A stretch of DNA of 64,000 bases from Gloeocapsa sp. PCC 7428 (GCF_000317555.1 NC_019745.1:5212001-5276000); one strand, 5' to 3'; numbered from the stretch's first letter, positions 45,343 through 54,507 are shown. The notes: a model not told the origin generated them from the letters alone. A program made the numbers and translations.

Positions 45343-46938
45343 TTAATCACCGATCGGATTAATATCTCCAACAAATCTGAATAAGTCAGCCATCGTAAAT
45401 GTTCCTTGCTGCTGTGCAGGAAGCGTTGGTTTCCAGTCAGGTTTTCTAACTAAGAAAGAACTACTATCTTTTTGAAGTAATCCTACAAAAACTTCAGCAA
45501 TAATCCGGCTACCAACTTGCCCTAAATGTTCGCCTTTACCTTGAATTTCTGCTTCTTTAAGAATGTAGTACCATAATGGAGATTCAATATCAAAACCATG
45601 TTCTCTGGCGACTTCTCCATCTTTCCCTGTTGCAATCTCAGCAGGTGTTAAGGGATCAAATCCCATGAATTTGGCAACACTTTGACCAGGTGGTAAACCT
45701 ACTTTTAATCCGCGTAGTAAGTTTCTGACTGCTAAAGATTTCGGTTCGGGAACGTTAGGTAAATCTTTTAAAGGGTCAACAAGTAAAGGATCTAATTTGC
45801 GGCTTAAACCAGCTGGTACATTTGGGTCAATTTCAAAAAACCTGCGCCAATCAATTACCCAGTTTGTCGGAAGTGTGGGATTAAGCCCTGGTGCAGTATC
45901 GCTTGTTCCTGATTTAGCAGTAAATTCAAAGAGAAGTTGTAGCGTCGCACTTGCAAGTTTGCTATCTGTTTCTAGAAAAGTGAAAACGCGGTTGTAGTCA
46001 TACGCTGCGCGTACCATGCTATGTCCAAGACGATAAGCAGCAACAGAAAACTCTAGCGGAATAAACGCATCGCCTGTAGGTTTGTAAAAAGATGGTCCTT
46101 GCTTGAGGACAAGATCGAGTTGTTCGTTGTCGAGAATGCGTTTAAGAAAATCGTGGAGAACAATCCACTGATAATGCCATATAACGAGATCTCTAGCTTC
46201 TTCAAATGCAGACTTACGAATTGGGGACTCTTGTTGAATTGTGCCATCTTTAATTCCTTGCACCACCTTATTATGAAATTTAAGGAATGCAAGATGTAAT
46301 TGCGAAACAATCAGATTTTCATCATTACGAGGATCGCCGAGTAGCCCTAGCATACTCGGTGCGCGGGGAATATCATTCGGTAGTACGCCTAGTTGTTCGC
46401 CTTGTCTTCCTGTCGGGCTTTCAGTCGTTTGTCCAATCAAGAAAAACTCTGGTCTTCCGAGTTCATAAAGATATGGTTGCACCTCAGGACCTGCACCGTA
46501 AAGACTATCGAGGTCAAGCATTGGGGTGCGGAAGTTTCTTAACGCTAGAGGATCGTTGAGCGTTTCTTGCAGCGAAGTGATATCAAAAGTAATGTCGTGA
46601 TCGATGAATTGACCTAAATAAGTGTAGCCAGCAGGAACAGTTTTGTTGTCGTTTGCAGGATCATTTTCGCTTGGATCGTCTGGAAATTGAGGATCGCTCA
46701 TTGCATTTCCTAAAGCTTCCAAACTCTTTTTAAACTCTTCTAAGCTTTTATTAACGGGCGTTAGGGGACGTAGTTCAGGAAATAATCTGCCAAACTTACC
46801 TGTGGGAACAAATTGTCCAATCGGTTGATTATCTTCTTTGCGCGGACTGAATCCGTGCATTCTCCCGACTCGTTCTCCCGCAGGTTTACGCGGAGTAAAG
46901 CCTTGAATTTTGTTTTGATTTTTTTGCTGTGTATTCAT
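45343..46938 (-). CDS. Animal-type heme peroxidase
   Basis: 531 residues, no signal peptide, so cytosolic. Motifs of the peroxidase-cyclooxygenase superfamily: LGQFIDHDITFD (distal His114 and the calcium Asp, 108-119), LDLDSLYG at 141-148 (calcium loop), QLHLAFLKFHNKVV near 213, catalytic region IWHYQW and IVLHDFL near 253-265, and EFSVAAYRLGHSMVR at 296-310 (proximal His306). Oxidises donors with hydrogen peroxide; the donor is unknown. It is the first gene of a minus-strand trio with the 756-residue and flavoprotein genes, an arrangement that would suit peroxide made by an oxidase. Confidence 0.92.
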   Translation of the reverse strand: MNTQQKNQNKIQGFTPRKPAGERVGRMHGFSPRKEDNQPIGQFVPTGKFGRLFPELRPLTPVNKSLEEFKKSLEALGNAMSDPQFPDDPSENDPANDNKTVPAGYTYLGQFIDHDITFDITSLQETLNDPLALRNFRTPMLDLDSLYGAGPEVQPYLYELGRPEFFLIGQTTESPTGRQGEQLGVLPNDIPRAPSMLGLLGDPRNDENLIVSQLHLAFLKFHNKVVQGIKDGTIQQESPIRKSAFEEARDLVIWHYQWIVLHDFLKRILDNEQLDLVLKQGPSFYKPTGDAFIPLEFSVAAYRLGHSMVRAAYDYNRVFTFLETDSKLASATLQLLFEFTAKSGTSDTAPGLNPTLPTNWVIDWRRFFEIDPNVPAGLSRKLDPLLVDPLKDLPNVPEPKSLAVRNLLRGLKVGLPPGQSVAKFMGFDPLTPAEIATGKDGEVAREHGFDIESPLWYYILKEAEIQGKGEHLGQVGSRIIAEVFVGLLQKDSSSFLVRKPDWKPTLPAQQQGTFTMADLFRFVGDINPIGD

Positions 46939-47654
46939 AATTTTTGACTTCTATAGTTATGTTAAGATCGCCCAGGAAAACTCAATCTATGATGCTAAAT
47001 ACAGTGCGTTACTATGATTTGCCGAGTAAATTCTGAGTTAAGTTTTCTGTATATAGATAGAGATGAGATAATTGCGATCGCACTTTGTTGAAATTACTTC
47101 AGTGGTGACTTCATCACGCTTCACTTTGAGTCTGAGATTGTTATAGCAGTTAGTCGGACGACTAAACTGTAAGTGTATTAATTCCTACTCTTTACAATTC
47201 TGGTTTTTCGGAATTTTCACGGAAATCTATGTAAATATTTTTTAAGCGTCAAATATTATTTGACATTATACAAACTACCCTTTTTGTAAACAATATTGTT
47301 TGACAAACGTGGCTAAACGTAGAAACCGCTGGTGATGTAGGTGATTAATTACTTTAGTAGTTCAGAATAAATAATGAGCAGCACTTGCAAGCTTCACTGG
47401 ACTTTAGTAAGTAATATGAGCAATGAATGCTAGAAATTGAGTTGTATGCGTATATGTCATAACGTAACCGCGATCGCACCAGTACAGTTCAAATGTACTA
47501 TGTCTTAATGCTTGCTACGCGGCTAGTGGATTTTCTGAATTTTGTAAGTAAAAAATATTGCTTCACGTATCGTTTTTTCAAAAAATCATGTTTAGAAACG
47601 CGCAGCTGCCACGTAAGATGGACAATAGCTGATGTTACTTGAGGAGTTTTGCGA
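46939..47654. other. Long divergent intergenic region, peroxidase / rpiA
   Basis: 716 bp, AT-rich, no gene that looks real. It must hold promoters for both the peroxidase operon and rpiA. Besides the two palindromes annotated separately it contains an inverted repeat CAGTTAGTC-GGAC-GACTAAACTG at 47147-47169. HIP1 sites at about 47077 and 47471 show it is ordinary host DNA. Confidence 0.5.
47248..47301. promoter_or_regulatory. Pair of related palindromes, candidate operators
   Basis: Two symmetric sites: GTCAAATA-T-TATTTGAC (47248-47264, perfect) and AAACAATATTGTTT (47288-47301, perfect), both running into TTTGACA or TTGACA on the right. Centres are about 39 bp apart, near four helical turns. 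The TTGACA parts could double as -35 elements. Probably bound by a dimeric regulator of the rpiA or peroxidase promoters. Confidence 0.5.
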
Positions 47655-48365
47655 ATGACCGCAGGCGTAGATCCCGTGAAATTGATGAAGCAGGAAGTTG
47701 GTAAAGCTGCTGCCGATCGCGTACAATCTGGGACAATCGTTGGATTAGGAACGGGGTCAACGACAGCGTACACAATTCAATTTTTAGGCGATCGCCTCAA
47801 GTCTGGTGAACTCAAAGACATTGTTGGGATTCCCACCTCTTTTCAAGCCGAAGTTCTCGCAAAACAGTACGGTATTCCATTAACAACACTCGATGCAGTT
47901 GACCACATTGATATTGCGATCGATGGTGCGGATGAAGTCGATCCGCAAAAGAATCTCATCAAAGGTGGCGGTGCGGCGCATACCCGCGAAAAAATTGTTG
48001 ATTACCTCGCCGATCAATTTATTGTTGTCGTCGATAGCTCCAAAATTGTAGATCGCTTAGGTTCTAGCTTTGCAGTTCCTGTTGAAGTGATTCCGATGGC
48101 AATTTCTCCCGTTATGCGGGCGATTGAGAAACTCGGCGGTAAACCAGAATTGCGTATGGGCGTGAAAAAAGCAGGACCTGTGATCACCGATCAAGGCAAC
48201 ATGGTGGTAGATGTAAAATTTGATCGGATTGACGACCCAGCCAATCTCGAAAAAACGCTCAACAACATCCCTGGCGTCTTAGAAAACGGCATTTTCGTCG
48301 GCGTAACCGATTTAGTCCTCATTGGTGAAGTGCAAGACGGTAAGCCAGTAGTGAAGGAAATGTAA
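47655..48365 (+). CDS. rpiA: Ribose-5-phosphate isomerase A
   Basis: 236 residues from ATG 47655, with GAGGAG at 47641-47646; a TTG at 47649 is also in frame but too close to it. Interconverts ribose-5-phosphate and ribulose-5-phosphate in the Calvin cycle and pentose pathway. All family loops are present: [11 protein letters not shown] near 30, [20 protein letters not shown] near 90-108 with the catalytic DGADE, and [12 protein letters not shown] long divergent gap with palindromes lies upstream; heptamer repeats lie downstream. Confidence 0.97.
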   Translation: MTAGVDPVKLMKQEVGKAAADRVQSGTIVGLGTGSTTAYTIQFLGDRLKSGELKDIVGIPTSFQAEVLAKQYGIPLTTLDAVDHIDIAIDGADEVDPQKNLIKGGGAAHTREKIVDYLADQFIVVVDSSKIVDRLGSSFAVPVEVIPMAISPVMRAIEKLGGKPELRMGVKKAGPVITDQGNMVVDVKFDRIDDPANLEKTLNNIPGVLENGIFVGVTDLVLIGEVQDGKPVVKEM

Positions 48366-48371
48366 CAATAA

Positions 48372-48431
48372 ATAGGTAATGAGTAATGAGTAATAGCTAA
48401 TTATTACTCGCCCCTCGCTCCTCGCTCCTAG
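48372..48431. repeat. Heptamer repeat cluster downstream of rpiA
   Basis: GGTAATGAGTAATGAGTAAT followed by the inverted repeat GAGTAATA-GCTAAT-TATTACTC (48388-48409) and CTCGCCC CTCGCTC CTCGCTC units. It runs to within four bases of the aldo/keto reductase ATG and leaves no ribosome site there. The CTCGCTC unit is the complement of the GGAGCGA unit found inside the M20 gene at 59947-59980. Confidence 0.8.
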
Positions 48432-48434
48432 TTA

Positions 48435-49619
48435 ATGATGCAATACAGACGATTTGGGCGTACGCAAATCCAAATGCCAGTGTTTTCCTGCGGTGGAATG
48501 CGCTATCAATTTAAATGGCAAGATGTCCCAGCATCGCAAATTCCGAGGAATAATCAGAAAAACCTCGAAGCAACAATCTGTAGAGCCATAGAAGTTGGTA
48601 TAAATCATATTGAAACTGCTCGTGGTTATGGCACTTCAGAGTATCAGCTAGGGCGAATTCTACCTAGTCTTCCCCGCGAGGAACTGATCGTCCAAACTAA
48701 AATTAATCCGAGTGACAACACGCGCGAATTTCAGCAAAAGTTTGAGCAGTCACTCAAAAATCTGCGGTTAGATTACGTCGATCTACTCGCAATTCACGGT
48801 ATTAACGATGCTGAATCATTGCAGCAAAGCGTGCGCCCTGGCGGTTGTGTAGAAGTTGTGCAAAAGTTACAAGCCCAAGGAAAAGTCCGGTTTCTCGGCT
48901 TTTCTACCCACGGACCTACAGACATTATTGTACAGGCGATTGCAACCGATTTATTCGACTACGTTAACCTGCACTGGTACTATATCAATCAAAACAACTG
49001 GGCGGCGATCGCAGCTGCTACGCGTCATGACATGGGCGTGTTTATCATTAGTCCGTCGGATAAAGGTGGAAAGCTTTATCAACCACCACAAAAACTTGTA
49101 GACTTGTGCAATCCTTTAAGTCCTATTGTGTTCAATAATCTCTTTTGCTTGAGTCATTCGCAAGTACACACATTAAGTGTCGGTGCTGCACGTCCGCAAG
49201 ACTTTGACGAACACTTAAAAACTTTAGCACTTCTCGATCGCTCAGATGACGTTTTACCACCGATTTTGGCACGTTTAGAGCAAGCGGCGATCGCATCATT
49301 AGGCGAAAGTTGGGCAAAAACTTGGCACGTCGGTTTACCCAAACACAGCGAAACGCCAGGCGATGTGAATATTCCGGTGATTTTGTGGTTAAGAAATTTA
49401 GCGATCGCCTACGATATGGTTGACTATGCAAAAATGCGCTACAACCTCTTAGGTAGCGGTGGTAGCTGGTTTCCTGGTGCAAATGCTGCCAACATCAACC
49501 AACTCGATTTACAATATTGTCTCAGAAATAGTCCTCACGCCGAAAAAATTCCTGCTATCCTGCAAGAAGCGCATCAATTATTAGGCGATGCTGCAATTCA
49601 ACGCTTATCCAAGCAATAA
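48435..49619 (+). CDS. Aldo/keto reductase
   Basis: 394 residues, starting at the first of two tandem ATGs. An NAD(P)H-dependent reductase of the large cyanobacterial type: MQYRRFGRTQIQMPVFSCGG at the start, the catalytic Asp/Tyr region INHIETARGYGTSEYQLG near 58, the Lys strand LIVQTKINPSD near 83, LDYVDLLAIHGI near 113. The C-terminal 100 residues are an extra helical part without the Cys clusters of a ferredoxin domain that some relatives have. Substrate unknown. No ribosome site is visible because heptamer repeats abut the start. Confidence 0.9.
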   Translation: MMQYRRFGRTQIQMPVFSCGGMRYQFKWQDVPASQIPRNNQKNLEATICRAIEVGINHIETARGYGTSEYQLGRILPSLPREELIVQTKINPSDNTREFQQKFEQSLKNLRLDYVDLLAIHGINDAESLQQSVRPGGCVEVVQKLQAQGKVRFLGFSTHGPTDIIVQAIATDLFDYVNLHWYYINQNNWAAIAAATRHDMGVFIISPSDKGGKLYQPPQKLVDLCNPLSPIVFNNLFCLSHSQVHTLSVGAARPQDFDEHLKTLALLDRSDDVLPPILARLEQAAIASLGESWAKTWHVGLPKHSETPGDVNIPVILWLRNLAIAYDMVDYAKMRYNLLGSGGSWFPGANAANINQLDLQYCLRNSPHAEKIPAILQEAHQLLGDAAIQRLSKQ

Positions 49620-49925
49620 AAATCAATCTTTTTTTTGAGCAACTCAATTATTTCTTGTAAGGCTGACAATGCCTGTCTCAATAATTTCTGAAACTATCAT
49701 TCTGCAACTTTTTATATTCCAGGTTGCGGCAAACTGTTATCTAAATAAGCATTATTACTACAAACATTTCTACTGAAAATTGTCAATCTATAAATCATCA
49801 TTGTTTTTTACTTTTCCATACCAATTCCTAGTAAAGAATATTATCAATTTTATATACGGTATAACCAGTTACTGCGAAAATAAAAAACAAACAAATTTTG
49901 ATTAATTGAGTAGCATTTATTGCTT
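49620..49925. other. Intergenic region upstream of the superoxide dismutase gene
   Basis: 306 bp, strongly AT-rich. A run of eight T follows AATC at about 49629, shortly after the reductase stop, but without a convincing stem. No recognised operator or RNA gene. It presumably contains the sod promoter. Confidence 0.4.
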
Positions 49926-50672
49926 ATGACTCTTAATCGACGGAATTTATTATTTCTTTTAGGGGCAAGTGCTGGTGCAGTTGCAATTGATACATTGCGT
50001 CCGCATGGATTGTTGCAAACCGCCTTAGCAGCGGAATCTCCTAGTGGTAGTGGCAGTTTCGAGTTACCACCGCTGCCCTACGCATACAATGCACTCGAAC
50101 CACACATTGATGCTGCAACGATGCGTTTTCACCACGATCGCCACCATGCAACATACGTCAAAAACTTGAACGCGGCGCTAGAAAAGCATCCTCAACTCAA
50201 GGGTAGAAGCGCAGAACAACTCTTAAGCAATCTTAACAGCGTTCCAGAAGATATCCGCACCAGTGTACGCAACAATGGTGGCGGTCACGTTAATCACTCG
50301 ATGTTTTGGCGAATTATGAGTCCTGACGGTGGCGGCGAACCAACAGGACAAATCGCGACAGTGATTAACCAAAATTTTGGTAGCTTTGCAGAATTTAAAA
50401 AACAATTCAATTCGGCTGGCGAAGGGCGCTTCGGTAGTGGTTGGGCGTGGTTAGTTCGCACGCGCGATGGTAATTATCAAATTACCAGTACCGCCAATCA
50501 AGATAGTCCCTTTATGGAGGGTAATTACCCGATTATGGGCAACGACGTGTGGGAACACGCCTATTACCTCAAATACCAAAACCGCCGTGCAGAATATCTC
50601 AACGCCTGGTGGAACGTTGTTAATTGGAACGAGATTAATCAACGATTAGCCCAAGCAACAAAAACAGCGTAA
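49926..50672 (+). CDS. Tat-exported Fe/Mn superoxide dismutase
   Basis: 248 residues from ATG 49926. The N-terminus [18 protein letters not shown] is a twin-arginine type signal, with cleavage probably after QTALAA, so the enzyme should work in the periplasm or thylakoid lumen. The mature part begins [19 protein letters not shown]. Metal ligands sit in [10 protein letters not shown] (His), NHSMFW (His) and [12 protein letters not shown] (Asp and His). The [12 protein letters not shown] and GSGWAWLV segments are typical; metal choice (Mn most likely) is inferred from family habit. Dismutates superoxide to peroxide and oxygen. Confidence 0.94.
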   Translation: MTLNRRNLLFLLGASAGAVAIDTLRPHGLLQTALAAESPSGSGSFELPPLPYAYNALEPHIDAATMRFHHDRHHATYVKNLNAALEKHPQLKGRSAEQLLSNLNSVPEDIRTSVRNNGGGHVNHSMFWRIMSPDGGGEPTGQIATVINQNFGSFAEFKKQFNSAGEGRFGSGWAWLVRTRDGNYQITSTANQDSPFMEGNYPIMGNDVWEHAYYLKYQNRRAEYLNAWWNVVNWNEINQRLAQATKTA

Positions 50673-50684
50673 CGAATATATGAA

Positions 50685-50762
50685 GGGGTTTGGCAGTGCC
50701 AAACCCCAACGCCAAACCACAACGCCAAACCACAACGCCAAACCCCAACGCCAAACCACAAT
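50685..50762. repeat. Hairpin plus five 13-bp tandem units between sod and rsmG
   Basis: A perfect 10-bp stem GGGGTTTGGC-AGT-GCCAAACCCC (50685-50707) starts the block. From 50698 five head-to-tail 13-mers follow, GCCAAACCCCAAC or GCCAAACCACAAC, ending at the rsmG stop codon. The first unit doubles as one arm of the stem. It may terminate both convergent transcripts, though no T-run follows. Confidence 0.85.
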
Positions 50763-51439
50763 CAGGAAATTTTCCGTAAATATACGCAGTGCCGAACGCT
50801 CTGACTTAAAGGCGTCACAAACTCTTCAATCTTCTCGATGACACCCCTCAAGGGCTTAACCCTAGTTTGTAAAGCTTCAGTTTCATCGGTTGTCCACTGA
50901 CCGCGATAGAGGATTGCTAAGCCATTCGGCTTCAAAAATGGCAAGGTATACTCAGCACAGAGATGCGGCGAACCAACAGCACGAATCAGCGCGACATCGT
51001 AGCTTTGATGATGCTGCGGAAGTTGGTTAATACTTTCAGCCCTACCCACCAACGTAGTTGCGTTTGAAATGTCAAGTTCTGCTACTAGGCTATCGACGAA
51101 ATTCATTTTTTTGCGCGTCGAGTCGAGGAGAGTGACGTGCGATCGCTCGCAAACAATCGCAATAGGAATCCCTGGAAAACCTGCGCCTGTACCAACATCA
51201 ATCATTTTCATCGTTGTCTGTGGCGTAGAGAGATACGCTGCAATTCCGCGCAATGAATCCCACAAATGCTTCTCCCAAAACTCTAAAGGCGCAGTGATGC
51301 GGGTTAAATTCAGCTGACGATTTCCCGCCAAAATCAATTCATAAAGGCGTTGAAACTTCGCTTGTTGCGCTTGTGTAGGTTGCCAATTCATTTGCTGCCA
51401 GATATCTAACATTTGCGGCAGCATTGGTGATGTTTCCAT
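50762..51439 (-). CDS. rsmG: 16S rRNA (guanine527-N7)-methyltransferase
   Basis: 225 residues from ATG 51439; the open frame runs back to 51586, but that would overlap the ABC gene by about 120 bp, and the short form starts as usual with METSPMLPQMLDIW. An S-adenosylmethionine enzyme that methylates G527 of 16S rRNA. Seen: LNLTRITAPLEFWEKHLWDSL near 40, the SAM loop MIDVGTGAGFPGIPIAI near 78, KMNFVDSLV near 111 and ALIRAVGSPH near 150. AGG lies just upstream of the start. The ABC gene ends 28 bp upstream. Confidence 0.94.
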   Translation of the reverse strand: METSPMLPQMLDIWQQMNWQPTQAQQAKFQRLYELILAGNRQLNLTRITAPLEFWEKHLWDSLRGIAAYLSTPQTTMKMIDVGTGAGFPGIPIAIVCERSHVTLLDSTRKKMNFVDSLVAELDISNATTLVGRAESINQLPQHHQSYDVALIRAVGSPHLCAEYTLPFLKPNGLAILYRGQWTTDETEALQTRVKPLRGVIEKIEEFVTPLSQSVRHCVYLRKIS

Positions 51440-51467
51440 GCCTAGATTTCGTCGCTGTTCAATCACT

Positions 51468-52190
51468 CTAGCCTGCTTCTGAGGTTTCCTCAATCGTGTA
51501 AACTGAGGTTTTATCGACAGTCGCAAGTGTAGCTTTAGCTTTGACTGCGAGTAAAGCTGGATCTGGTACAGCTTCCAACACGCCATGATTTAGCGTCCAA
51601 CAGCTATCCGCAATGCTTAATAAATCACTCGCATCGTGCGTGACGACAAGTAACGTCCAGTGCTGTTTTAGTTTTGCAAGTAAATTCACTAACTGTCGCC
51701 GCATTGACCAGTCTAAACCAGCAGTTGGCTCATCGAGTAGTAGTAAATGCGGTTGACGAATAAGTTGCACCGCCAAAGCTAAACGCCGTTGCTGTCCGCC
51801 ACTTAGCGCATGAGGTGCAGCTTGTAAAGATAAATGTTCTAACCCAACTTCTTGTAAAGCTTGGCGCACTCTTTCTGTACCTAATTCCGGATGTCCTAAG
51901 CGCAATTCCTCCAAAATCGTACCACCGCAAAAATGACGTTCAGGAAATTGAAAAACTAAGCCACCTAGTTGTTGTAGATAATCAGCACTAAGTTCTTGAT
52001 CGCGCCACGCAATTTCACCTGATGTTGCTTCGACAAGTCCAGATAAAATTTCTAGTAGGGTACTTTTTCCCGAACCACTCGGACCAATAATCAGTCCCAA
52101 GTTTTGAGGTGCTAGTTGCAGATCAATTGATTTAAGAATCGCTGTTTGGCTTGCGGGAGGGTGATAAACAAGATTTTTGAGGTAGAGCAT
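51468..52190 (-). CDS. ECF-type ABC transporter ATP-binding protein
   Basis: 240 residues, an ATPase without a membrane domain. Walker A IIGPSGSGKSTLLEIL near 37, Q-loop VFQFPERHF near 80 (the PE after VFQ is typical of energy-coupling-factor ATPases), signature ALSGGQQRRLALAVQL near 128, Walker B LLLLDEPTAGLDW near 149, H-loop VTHDASD. It probably powers uptake of a vitamin or metal, or an ABCI11-like chloroplast-type system; no T or S subunit gene is nearby. 28 bp upstream of rsmG on the same strand. Confidence 0.88.
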   Translation of the reverse strand: MLYLKNLVYHPPASQTAILKSIDLQLAPQNLGLIIGPSGSGKSTLLEILSGLVEATSGEIAWRDQELSADYLQQLGGLVFQFPERHFCGGTILEELRLGHPELGTERVRQALQEVGLEHLSLQAAPHALSGGQQRRLALAVQLIRQPHLLLLDEPTAGLDWSMRRQLVNLLAKLKQHWTLLVVTHDASDLLSIADSCWTLNHGVLEAVPDPALLAVKAKATLATVDKTSVYTIEETSEAG

Positions 52191-52465
52191 CCGTTAAGAT
52201 TACCAAAAAATTTAGACCAAGTTGAGTTATGAGCTATTCGCCTTTGGCTTTTAGCGTTGTGTTTATGCTAGTTCTTATCGACTCTGATTAAACTCTGCTT
52301 TTGTGGGGAACACTAACAATGGTTTAAAGTTCATGAGTTCTTGTGCTGTAATTGTCACAAACAGGACTGAATTCATTCTGGCATTGTTGCGTTGACTTTT
52401 TAGGGATAAGGAATTGATTAGGAGATAGTCTTACACCTAGCTGCACAATTGACTGGAGGTTGAAA

Positions 52466-53386
52466 ATGCGCAAAAGATGGTTTTCTCAGGTACAACACAC
52501 ATTTGCTGCTTTGGCAAGTACAACTTTACTCACTCTTAGCTTGGGATTTAGCCCGACTTTAGCTCAAGATCCATTTCGTGCTACTAACCAGCGTCAAATT
52601 GGCGACAATACAGAAGCTGCTTTCAAAGCCATATTCGAGCAAGGTAACTATCAAGCAGCCGTCAATTATCTCAATCAAGCCGAGACAAGCGAACCGAATG
52701 AACCTTTAGCTTACGCAATGAAAGCTTCATTGGCGTATACTTTAAACGATGACATAAATGCGTTTGGTAATTATGGCAAGCGCACCTTAGAAACGGGAAG
52801 ACAGCTAATCGCGCAAGACCCCCTACGTGGTAATTTGTATGCTGCTGTTGGTCACTTTTTACAAGGTGCAGCAGCTTTAGTACGCGAGGGAACAGTACGC
52901 GGTACACCGCAAGCGCTATCCGAGTTAAGACAAGTGTATGCGTATTTAGACAAAGCCGAAGCCGTTGCTCCCAACGATCCCGAACTAAATCTTCTGCGGG
53001 GCTATATGGATTTGATGTTAGCCGTTAATTTGCCATTTTCCAGCCCACAGCAAGCGATTGATAGACTTGTAAGATTTGCCGGACCTAGGTATTTAGCCGA
53101 TCGCGGTTTAGCAATTGGCTATCGCGATTTAGATCAATATACCGAAGCGTTAACTTACGTCGATCGCGCTTTACAAGCGACTCCAAATAATCCTGAGTTG
53201 TACTATCTTAAAGCCCAAATTCTCGCCGAACAAGGCAAAAAGCAAAATAATCCGTCCGCATTGAAAGCCGCTGTAGAAAACTTTGACCGCGCGATCGCCA
53301 AAAAAGACCAACTTCCATCAAGTTTAGTTAAGCAAATTGAACGCGAACGTAGTAGAACGGTTCAACGCGTTAGCGGTGCTAGTTAA
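52466..53386 (+). CDS. Sll0314/Alr1548-type TPR repeat protein, exported
   Basis: 306 residues from ATG 52466 (GGAGGT at 52455-52460). N-terminal signal peptide (FAALASTTLLTLSLGFSPTLAQ, in pieces to about residue 35) and then tetratricopeptide-like repeats: AAFKAIFEQGNYQAAVNYL near 50, PLAYAMKASLAYTL, PELNLLRGYMDLM, and ALTYVDRALQATPNNPELYY near 235. Resembles the cyanobacterial Sll0314/Alr1548 TPR family, function unknown. Probably a periplasmic scaffold. Stands alone on the plus strand, divergent from the ABC gene. Confidence 0.8.
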   Translation: MRKRWFSQVQHTFAALASTTLLTLSLGFSPTLAQDPFRATNQRQIGDNTEAAFKAIFEQGNYQAAVNYLNQAETSEPNEPLAYAMKASLAYTLNDDINAFGNYGKRTLETGRQLIAQDPLRGNLYAAVGHFLQGAAALVREGTVRGTPQALSELRQVYAYLDKAEAVAPNDPELNLLRGYMDLMLAVNLPFSSPQQAIDRLVRFAGPRYLADRGLAIGYRDLDQYTEALTYVDRALQATPNNPELYYLKAQILAEQGKKQNNPSALKAAVENFDRAIAKKDQLPSSLVKQIERERSRTVQRVSGAS

Positions 53387-53541
53387 TCACGCGTTTCTGA
53401 TGTTGATAAGACAAGCCAGTAGCCAACCTAGCTACTTTAACTCTATTACCAATTACCAACTCAAAAATTTTCCAAATCTCATAATTGATTAAGATTGGTA
53501 TAGACAAGTTGTCAACCTTCTTTAATTTTTACCCCAAAACG

Positions 53542-54003
53542 ATGCAGGTACAGTTCCGCGAGTTCGATCCTTTTGATGTGTGGATTTGGCTAGAGTTTAC
53601 TACCGTTCCATCTGAGATGGAGAAACGCTATGTCGAAGAAGTCTTCAACTCCTGGTTTTATCTCGGTAAACTCGGCGCATTCAACGCAGAAAATCTACAA
53701 GTGCAAGAGCAAGGACTCGATCTCAGCTATATGCATTATGACGAACAAACGGCTGATGAAAGCTTGATGGCACTGATGCACAATATGGGAGAATTTGAAT
53801 ATGAGGGAACATGGGGGCGTTGTTGGTTTGACTTAGGCACGAGTGATGCGATCGCGCTGGATATTCTCATCAATGCTTTAAAGCAACTTAGCCAGGAATA
53901 CGTCAGTATTGCGACATTGTACATTGGCGGCGAAAATGAAGACTGGACAGTAGAAGATAGCGAGAGCCGTTCAAGCTTTATCTACGACGGTAGTAATAAT
54001 TAA
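53542..54003 (+). CDS. DUF3531 family protein
   Basis: 153 residues from ATG 53542, where the family sequence MQVQFREFDPFDVWIWLEFT begins; a more distal start at 53485 adds non-conserved residues. Acidic, soluble, with YVEEVFNSWFYLGKLGAFN near 28 and MGEFEYEGTWGRCWFDLGTSD near 79 (in pieces), as in cyanobacterial and plastid DUF3531. Function unknown. The NUDIX gene starts four bases after its stop. Confidence 0.82.
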   Translation: MQVQFREFDPFDVWIWLEFTTVPSEMEKRYVEEVFNSWFYLGKLGAFNAENLQVQEQGLDLSYMHYDEQTADESLMALMHNMGEFEYEGTWGRCWFDLGTSDAIALDILINALKQLSQEYVSIATLYIGGENEDWTVEDSESRSSFIYDGSNN

Positions 54004-54007
54004 CACA

Positions 54008-54436
54008 ATGCACAAACCTGGTGAAATTCGCGTATTAGCTTTGGGATTAGTTAAGGATAGCGAACGCGTTTTTCTTTCTCAAGGCTACGACCCTGGTAAA
54101 CAACAAATTTTTTATCGTGCGATGGGTGGTGGTGTTGATTTTGGAGAAACAAGCCGCGACGCCTTACAACGCGAATTCTACGAAGAAATTCAAGCGGAAA
54201 TCACCAACATTCGCTATCTCGACTGCATCGAAAGTTTGTTTACCTACAACGATAAACCAGGACACGAAATTCTTTTCGTTTATCAGTGCGATTTTGTCGA
54301 TTCCAAATTCTATCAAATCGATACGCTTGATTTTAAAGAAGGTAAACGGAAAAAAACCGCGCTTTGGGTAGAGTGCGATCGTTTTAAAACTGGAGAACTT
54401 AAGTTAGTTCCTGAAGTGTTTCTCAATTATTTATAA
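54008..54436 (+). CDS. NUDIX hydrolase
   Basis: 142 residues. The Nudix box G-x5-E-x7-R-E-x2-E-E is intact as GGVDFGETSRDALQ then REFYEEI at about 38-60. It hydrolyses a nucleoside diphosphate linked to another group; the substrate is not evident, though the HEILFVYQCDFVD segment near 92 is like that of small MutT-type enzymes. Only four bases separate it from the DUF3531 stop, so the two are one operon. Confidence 0.9.
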   Translation: MHKPGEIRVLALGLVKDSERVFLSQGYDPGKQQIFYRAMGGGVDFGETSRDALQREFYEEIQAEITNIRYLDCIESLFTYNDKPGHEILFVYQCDFVDSKFYQIDTLDFKEGKRKKTALWVECDRFKTGELKLVPEVFLNYL

Positions 54437-54507
54437 CGACTGTTAACACATTTCACTAGAAGTGATTTAAGCGGTTGCAACTCAAAGCAATTAACATTGA
54501 TGTTCAT

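Noticed and set aside
50698-50762. The 13-bp repeats considered as a CRISPR array
   Set aside because: Units are head-to-tail without spacers and far too short for CRISPR repeats; no cas gene is near.
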